DNA of 47,713 nt from contig JAITMJ010000009.1 in NCBI GenBank assembly GCA_031277475.1, positions 1 through 47,713 on the forward strand, given 5' to 3'. The DNA is from Flavobacteriaceae bacterium. GTDB lineage: Bacteria > Bacteroidota > Bacteroidia > Flavobacteriales > Weeksellaceae. This document shows positions 43,429-47,713 of the stretch, piece after piece (position 1 is the stretch's first letter; each line of letters opens with the position of its first letter). The position numbers and the translations under genes were made by a program. The notes under the pieces are model-generated. The model was not told the origin of the DNA and did not search any database. It was given only the letters and a program-made list of their open reading frames with translations.

Positions 43429-44343
43429 ATGCCGGAAGTTGTTTTAAATCATATCGTAAAAACCTACAACAAAGGGGAAATCGTCGCGGTAAATGAGGTT
43501 TCGTTTTCCGTAAACAAAGGCGAATTGTTTGGTTTAATCGGTGCAGACGGAGCCGGAAAAACCAGCATTTTCAGAATACTCGCCACTTTGCTTTTGCCCG
43601 ACAGCGGAACGGCTTTCGTCAGTGGTTTTGATGTGATAAAAGATTACAAAAATATCCGCCGAAATGTGGGATATATGCCCGGAAAATTTTCGCTGTATCA
43701 AGATTTGTCGGTGGAAGAAAATCTCAACTTTTTTGCTTCGCTTTTTGGCACGACGATAAAAGAAAACTACGATTTAATCAAAGAAATTTACATACAAATC
43801 GAGCCGTTTAAAAATCGCCGAGCGGGAAAACTTTCCGGCGGAATGAAACAAAAATTGGCGTTGTGTTGCGCTTTAATTCATCGCCCGACGGTTTTATTTT
43901 TAGACGAACCGACCACCGGTGTGGATGCCGTTTCGAGAAAGGAATTTTGGGAAATGCTGAAACGTTTGAAAGAACAAGGCATAACAATTTTGGTTTCCAC
44001 GCCTTATATGGACGAAGCCACGCTTTGCGAACGCATCGCATTGATTCAGAAAGGGAAGATTTTGTCCGTAGAAACGCCCGAAAACATCATCAAACAATTT
44101 CCGGAAAATCTTTACGCCGTAAAAGCAAATGATATGGGCAAACTTTTGCACGATTTGCGCGAAAATCCGCTCGTGAAAACCTGTTTTTCCTTCGGAGAAT
44201 TTCATCACATTACATTTAAAAACGATGATGAAAATATTCACAAAGAATTATTGAAAACCTTACAAAATACTGAAAATCAAAACATTGAATTTAAACAAAT
44301 CACACCAAGCGTGGAAGATTGTTTTATCAATTTGATGAATTGA
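43429..44343 (+). CDS. ABC transporter ATP-binding protein, without permease
   Basis: 304 residues. Walker A GADGAGKT at 38-45, signature LSGGMKQKLALCCALIH, Walker B VLFLDEPTTGVD, and an H-loop region (STPYMDEATLCERIALI) of the drug/ABC-2 type. The C-terminal tail (about 215-304) is the extra domain found in YbhF/CcmA-like exporters. Such genes normally stand with a second ATPase, ABC-2 permeases and a HlyD-type adaptor; here the next gene is on the opposite strand and no permease follows. Either the permease is elsewhere or the operon has been cut. Confidence 0.88.
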   Translation: MPEVVLNHIVKTYNKGEIVAVNEVSFSVNKGELFGLIGADGAGKTSIFRILATLLLPDSGTAFVSGFDVIKDYKNIRRNVGYMPGKFSLYQDLSVEENLNFFASLFGTTIKENYDLIKEIYIQIEPFKNRRAGKLSGGMKQKLALCCALIHRPTVLFLDEPTTGVDAVSRKEFWEMLKRLKEQGITILVSTPYMDEATLCERIALIQKGKILSVETPENIIKQFPENLYAVKANDMGKLLHDLRENPLVKTCFSFGEFHHITFKNDDENIHKELLKTLQNTENQNIEFKQITPSVEDCFINLMN

Positions 44344-44709
44344 TTATTTTTTCCTGCCGAGAACATTTTTGCGGTGTTCCATGCCCCATTCCACCATCAC
44401 GTCCAAAACTTTTTGAAAGGTTTTTCCGGACTTCGTCAGTTCGTATTCCACAGTTACGGGAACGGTGTTGTAAACATTTCTCATCACCAATCCGTTTGCC
44501 TCCAAATCCCGCAATTCTTTGGAAAGCATTCTCGGATTTATTTTCGGAATCCCTTTTTCCAACTCGCTGTAACGCTTTTTTCCGAACAGCAACATCGCAA
44601 TAATCGAGAGTTTCCATTTTCCTGTAATCGCATTTTTGGTGTCGTTCACCGCCAAAGTGTAAGAATTCGGACATTCTTTAATCATATTCAATTTAGACAA
44701 TTTGGTCAT
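44344..44709 (-). CDS. HxlR-family transcriptional regulator
   Basis: 121 residues from MTKLSKLNMIKECPNSYTLA. Winged helix-turn-helix of the HxlR (DUF24) type: the sensor Cys in ECPNSY, AITGKWKLSIIAMLLFGKKR, YSELEKGIPKINPRMLSKEL (recognition helix), EYELTKSGKTFQKVLDVMVE and WGMEHR. Members sense thiol-reactive aldehydes, quinones or similar stress through the Cys. The start at 44751 is rejected: those codons would lie in the operator region. It is divergent from yceI, so yceI may be its target. Confidence 0.9.
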   Translation of the reverse strand: MTKLSKLNMIKECPNSYTLAVNDTKNAITGKWKLSIIAMLLFGKKRYSELEKGIPKINPRMLSKELRDLEANGLVMRNVYNTVPVTVEYELTKSGKTFQKVLDVMVEWGMEHRKNVLGRKK

Positions 44710-44732
44710 CTTGTTGTCTGATTTTAGGAAAA

Positions 44733-44800
44733 CTATACTTTTGTATAGCACTATAAAAAAGTAAATTGCTTACTTTTATATTGCAAAGATATTAAATTTG
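44733..44800. promoter_or_regulatory. Divergent HxlR-YceI control region with two palindromes
   Basis: CTATAC-TTTT-GTATAG (44733-44748) and AAAAGTAA-ATTGC-TTACTTTT (44757-44777) are perfect inverted repeats. A -7 box TAAATTTG of yceI is at 44793-44800. They are the likely HxlR binding sites. Confidence 0.5.
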
Positions 44801-44839
44801 CCTCATCAAAATAATGTTTAATTAAAAAAAAGAAAAAAC

Positions 44840-45403
44840 ATGAAAAAATTTTTTTTAACAGTAGCGACAATAGCAATGTCGATTTCAGCAACAGCCCAAT
44901 GGAATGTGGATAGAAGTCATTCGGGAATTAAATTTACGGTTTCGCACATGATGATTTCCGAAGTGGACGGATTGTTTAAAGATTTTTCCGGAACTTTCAC
45001 TTCGGATAAAGATGATTTTTCAGATTTGAAAACATCATTCACCATTCAAACAAAATCCATTTCTACGGATAATGAAAAACGCGATGCACACCTAAATTCA
45101 CCGGATTTTTTCGATGCCGAAAAATATCCGACCATCACTTTTACATCGACTTCCATCACAAAAAACGGCGATAAAAAATACACTTTGGTCGGCAAATTGA
45201 ACCTTCACGGCATTACAAAATCCGTAACTTGGGAATTAAAAGGCGGCAATGTGATTAAAGATCCTTACGGAAACAATCGCGCCGGTTTCAAAGCCACAAC
45301 TACGCTTAAACGTTCTGATTTCGGATTAAGTCCGGACACACCGAGTGCGGTTTTGGGCGATGAAGTGGAAGTTACCGTGAATTTTGAAATTACAAAAAAA
45401 TAA
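44840..45403 (+). CDS. YceI-family periplasmic lipid-binding protein
   Basis: 187 residues. Signal peptide MKKFFLTVATIAMSISATAQ. The mature part is the YceI lipocalin-like barrel: WNVDRSHSGIKFTVSHMMIS, then FSGTFTSDKDDFSDLKTSFT, HLNSPDFFDAEKYPTITFTS, LTLHGI-like LNLHGITKSVTWELKGG and RAGFKATTTLKRSDFGLSPD. The fold binds polyisoprenoids or amides in the periplasm; some relatives respond to stress. A terminator follows. Confidence 0.93.
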   Translation: MKKFFLTVATIAMSISATAQWNVDRSHSGIKFTVSHMMISEVDGLFKDFSGTFTSDKDDFSDLKTSFTIQTKSISTDNEKRDAHLNSPDFFDAEKYPTITFTSTSITKNGDKKYTLVGKLNLHGITKSVTWELKGGNVIKDPYGNNRAGFKATTTLKRSDFGLSPDTPSAVLGDEVEVTVNFEITKK

Positions 45404-45442
45404 ATTCCGAATTTTTCAAGATTTTAAATGAATCAAATAGAG

Positions 45443-45476
45443 AAAAGGCGCTGACAAATGGTCGGCGCTTTTTTGT
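45443..45476 (+). terminator. Terminator of yceI
   Basis: AAAAGGCGCTGAC pairs with GTCGGCGCTTTT (one wobble, one bulge), followed by TTTT. Confidence 0.7.
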
Positions 45477-45515
45477 TCCAATACTTTGAAAGGTTTTATT
45501 ATTCTGTCTCGCATT

Positions 45516-47030
45516 TCACACATTCATTTCCAAAAGCACGTCAATATATTCTCTGGTGTTGGAAAGTCTGGGAACTTTGTTTTGTCCGCCGAGTTTTCCG
45601 CGAGATTCCATCCAAGTGTAAAAAAGATTGGGTTTTGCTTTATGAACAATCGGGGTTTTCAGCGTGATGTTGTTGTAGCGTTTCGCCTCGTAGTCTGAGT
45701 TTAGAGATTTTAATTGTTCATCGAAAATATTGGCAAAAACATTGATGTTTTCGGGTTCTTCGGAAAATTCAAAAATCCATTCGTGAGTGCCGCTTTCGCC
45801 GTCCGTCATAAAAACAGGAGCACCGGTGAACTCCGAAACCAAAGCACCTGAAATTTCGCAGGCTTTCATCAAAGCCGCTTCCACATTGCCAATCATCAGT
45901 TCTTCGCCAAACGCATTGATGTAATGTTTCGTTCTGCCGGAAATTTTTATTCTGAACGGATCCAGCGATGTGAAAACTACGGTATCGCCGATTAAATAAC
46001 GCCAAAGTCCGCCGTTTGTGGTAATCACGAGGGCATAATTTTTCCCAATTTCCACTTCCTCCAAACTCAAAACTTTGGGGTTGGAATCGTAGAAATGTTC
46101 CATTGGAATAAATTCGTAGAAAATTCCGTAGTCCAGCATCAGCAGCATTTCGTCGCTTTCGCTTCTGTCCTGAATCGCAAAAAATCCTTCCGAAGCGTTG
46201 TAAATTTCGTAATAATTAATGTCTTTCCCGATGATTTTTCGGTATTGTTCGCGGTAAGGTTTAAAACTGATGCCGCCATGAAAAAATACTTCCAGATTTT
46301 TCCACAAATCCGAAACATTTTCCGTTCCGGTTTCTTGCAAAACCCTTTGCAGAAGCACCATCATCCAACTTGGAACGCCCGTCAAACTCCCGACATCTTC
46401 GTTTTTCACTTCGGAAACCATGGCTTTCAATTTGCTTTCCCATTCCGTCATCAGCGAAACTTTTTTGCTCGGCGTAGTCGTGATTTCCACCCAAAACGGA
46501 AGGTTATCTATAAGAATTGCGGACAAATCTCCGAACTTCGTATTGAAATTTTCATACAGTTCCGCGCTTCCGCCCAATCTGAGATTTTTGTATGAAAACA
46601 GTTGATTTTCAGGATGATTGTTCACATAAATGGACACCAAATCTTTTCCGGCTTTCAGGTGGCAATATTCCAAACTTTCATCCGTAATCGGGATAAATTT
46701 GCTTTTGGCATTCGTGGTTCCGGAGGATTTTGCAAAATTTTTAATGAATCCGGGCCAAAAAACATCGCGCTGTCCTTGCCTCGCTTTTTCGATGTACGGT
46801 TCGAAATCTTCATAAGAAACCACCGGAACTTTATCTTTAAAATCTTGGTAAGACGAAACCGAACTGAAGCCGTATTTTCTGCCGTATTCCGTGTCTTCGG
46901 CGTGAAGCAACTGCGAAAACAAAATTCCCTTTTGCGTTTCAGGCGGGTGTTTTATAAAATTCTGAATCTGATCTATCCGTTGCCGAATAAACCAGTTCAC
47001 CACCGTATTGAAAAGTGCTTTGGTTGCCAT
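45516..47030 (-). CDS. GH3-family acyl-adenylating enzyme
   Basis: 504 residues. The family is named after plant auxin-responsive GH3 (acyl acid-amido synthetases). The AMP-binding loop is KNFAKSSGTTNAKSKFIPIT (residues about 95-115), with the ATP/acyl motif SLTGVPSWMMVLLQRVLQET, YEIYNASEGFFAIQDR and LVITTNGGLWRYLIGDTVVF. Bacterial members are widespread in Bacteroidota; their substrates are unknown. Cytosolic, full length. The promoter is close: TTTG-N20-TATATTTG on the minus strand (47037-47068), leaving a leader of only a few nt. Confidence 0.88.
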   Translation of the reverse strand: MATKALFNTVVNWFIRQRIDQIQNFIKHPPETQKGILFSQLLHAEDTEYGRKYGFSSVSSYQDFKDKVPVVSYEDFEPYIEKARQGQRDVFWPGFIKNFAKSSGTTNAKSKFIPITDESLEYCHLKAGKDLVSIYVNNHPENQLFSYKNLRLGGSAELYENFNTKFGDLSAILIDNLPFWVEITTTPSKKVSLMTEWESKLKAMVSEVKNEDVGSLTGVPSWMMVLLQRVLQETGTENVSDLWKNLEVFFHGGISFKPYREQYRKIIGKDINYYEIYNASEGFFAIQDRSESDEMLLMLDYGIFYEFIPMEHFYDSNPKVLSLEEVEIGKNYALVITTNGGLWRYLIGDTVVFTSLDPFRIKISGRTKHYINAFGEELMIGNVEAALMKACEISGALVSEFTGAPVFMTDGESGTHEWIFEFSEEPENINVFANIFDEQLKSLNSDYEAKRYNNITLKTPIVHKAKPNLFYTWMESRGKLGGQNKVPRLSNTREYIDVLLEMNV

Positions 47031-47036
47031 TTTTCA

Positions 47037-47068
47037 CAAATATAAAAGAAATTCCGGGAATTGACAAA
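47037..47068 (-). promoter_or_regulatory. Promoter of the GH3-family gene
   Basis: TTTG (47065-47068), 20 bp, TATATTTG (47037-47044), minus strand. The start codon is about 7 bp from the box, so the mRNA would be nearly leaderless. Confidence 0.6.
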
Positions 47069-47089
47069 CCCGATAAATAACTGCTTTTG

Positions 47090-47359
47090 TGGCGGTTGTT
47101 TTTGAGTTTCGAGGTTCGAGGTTCGAGTTTCGAGTTACGCGGTTCGTGGTTCGAGTTTGTAGGGTCGTGGTGCGCCGCGACCGTATATCCAAAGTTCGCC
47201 CGTAGGGCGACACAAATCTGTAGAAAATCCGAAGGATTCGCCGATTCCATTGAAAATAATAAAAATGACAGAGGCAAAAATCTGCAAAAATCTGTGGAAA
47301 ATTTTTCTGTGAAAATCCGTGAAATCTGTGGGAAATATAAAAAGCCATTCGCCAATCGC
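47090..47359. repeat. Repeat-filled gap (GGTTCGAG words, GTAGGGTCG hairpin, GATTCC element, GCCAATCGCC)
   Basis: Tandem TTCGAGGTTCGAGGTTCGAG-like words (47103-47155), the GTAGGGTCG...CGCGACC hairpin (47158-47182), the CCGAAGGATTCGCCGATTCC...GAGGCAAA element (47229-47278), TCTGCAAAAATCTGTGGAAA words, and GCCATTCGCCAATCGCC (47343-47361). No gene seen. Confidence 0.55.
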
Positions 47360-47713
47360 CTATTCAAACTCATTCAAACCGTACAAAATTTCCTTCATTT
47401 TTGAGCCGTTGATTTCCACAGGTTTGTACGCTACGTTGAATTTCTCGATAGCAACGTCCATATCGGATTTCAGTTTGGTGTATTCGGGCGGAAGTTGGCT
47501 CTGGCATTGGGTTGCGTTCTCGTAACTGTTCAGAATGATTTTAAATTTTCGGTAAAATTGTTCGCCTTGGTCAATGAAATTGTTGTATTCATCAATGAAA
47601 CGCAAGAGCCGATCTATCGGAAACTCGATGTTTACTTGCTTTTTGAATTGATCTCTGCCTTGTGATTTTTCCATTTCTTTCAAGTAGATTTCCAATTTCG
47701 AGAGTACGGCATC
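47360..47713 (-). CDS. Protein of unknown function, 5' end outside the window
   Basis: The frame stays open to the window edge (AVLSKLEIYLKEMEKSQGRD) so the gene is incomplete at its start. The part seen, about 117 residues, is helical: FPIDRLLRFIDEYNNFIDQG, EQFYRKFKIILNSYENATQC, LPPEYTKLKSDMDVAIEKFN, MKEILYGLNEFE. No signal peptide or membrane segment is visible. I do not recognise the family. The final codons run into the GCCAATCGCC repeat. Confidence 0.55.
   Translation of the reverse strand, partial: DAVLSKLEIYLKEMEKSQGRDQFKKQVNIEFPIDRLLRFIDEYNNFIDQGEQFYRKFKIILNSYENATQCQSQLPPEYTKLKSDMDVAIEKFNVAYKPVEINGSKMKEILYGLNEFE

Overview
The window looks like chromosomal DNA of a Bacteroidota bacterium, most likely class Flavobacteriia and probably a Chryseobacterium-like member of the Weeksellaceae. 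The evidence is AT-rich DNA, type IX secretion (T9SS) C-terminal sorting domains (FPNPATTILNIE, VYPNPVKDILYIQ), Bacteroidota-only families (DUF2480, DUF4296, a SprA-like outer-membrane protein), promoters of the Bacteroidota form TTTG-N19/20-TAnnTTTG, and weak ribosome binding sites. The genus is an inference. I saw no tRNA, rRNA, CRISPR array, complete insertion sequence or prophage.

Layout. 0-6 kb: two decayed T9SS-cargo genes, a 1077-residue outer-membrane protein and a periplasmic SGNH hydrolase carrying a LysM module. 6-10.6 kb: atpC, the groES-groEL operon with a four-helix-bundle (23S-IVS-like) gene inserted between its two genes, and cca. 10.6-15.3 kb is the accessory heart: a mutase C-terminal remnant, a zeta-like kinase with a 52-residue partner, a DUF4143 ATPase behind a palindromic operator, and a second copy of the kinase module in which the kinase is deleted and the small partner kept. 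Both kinase copies lie next to decayed copies of the 5' end of cca. 15-20 kb: a secreted M43 metalloprotease, a FAD oxidoreductase and panC. 20.5-25.5 kb: an SDR epimerase, a MNT nucleotidyltransferase with a collapsed HEPN partner, the mevalonate-pathway gene mvaD, frr, a DUF4296 lipoprotein, a complete ParE-type toxin-antitoxin pair and a polyprenol-phosphate-mannose-synthase-like glycosyltransferase. 25.7-34.2 kb: mostly housekeeping genes (aminotransferase, pckA, DUF2480, rodA, NlpC/P60 lipoprotein, eno). 34.3-40.7 kb: a frameshifted multi-repeat T9SS protein, an M1 aminopeptidase and a secreted protein of unknown function. 40.8-47.7 kb: tatC, ndk, a candidate small RNA, rsgA, a lone ABC ATPase, an HxlR regulator divergent from yceI, a GH3-type enzyme and a gene cut by the window edge.

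How parts fit together. Secretion and envelope genes dominate (T9SS cargo, tatC, rodA, NlpC/P60, LysM-SGNH, SprA-like protein). Housekeeping genes are interleaved with small toxin-antitoxin-like modules in three states: intact (ParE type; zeta), toxin deleted with partner kept (second zeta copy), and toxin collapsed with the MNT partner kept (HEPN). Several interspersed repeat families fill the intergenic spaces: TTCGAC-nnn-CTCAG hairpins, GGTTCAAGG words, GCCAATnGCC words, and a roughly 50-bp GATTCGCCGATTCC element. They also intrude into gene starts, one operon and one signal peptide.

The strongest candidate for something undescribed is at 42239-42384. A Bacteroidota-type promoter, an exact -24/-12 (sigma-54-type) motif and a strong intrinsic terminator bracket a gene-free stretch of about 130 nt between ndk and rsgA, read on the + strand. 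The groES-IVS-groEL insertion and the duplicated, half-deleted zeta module with its cca fragments come next.
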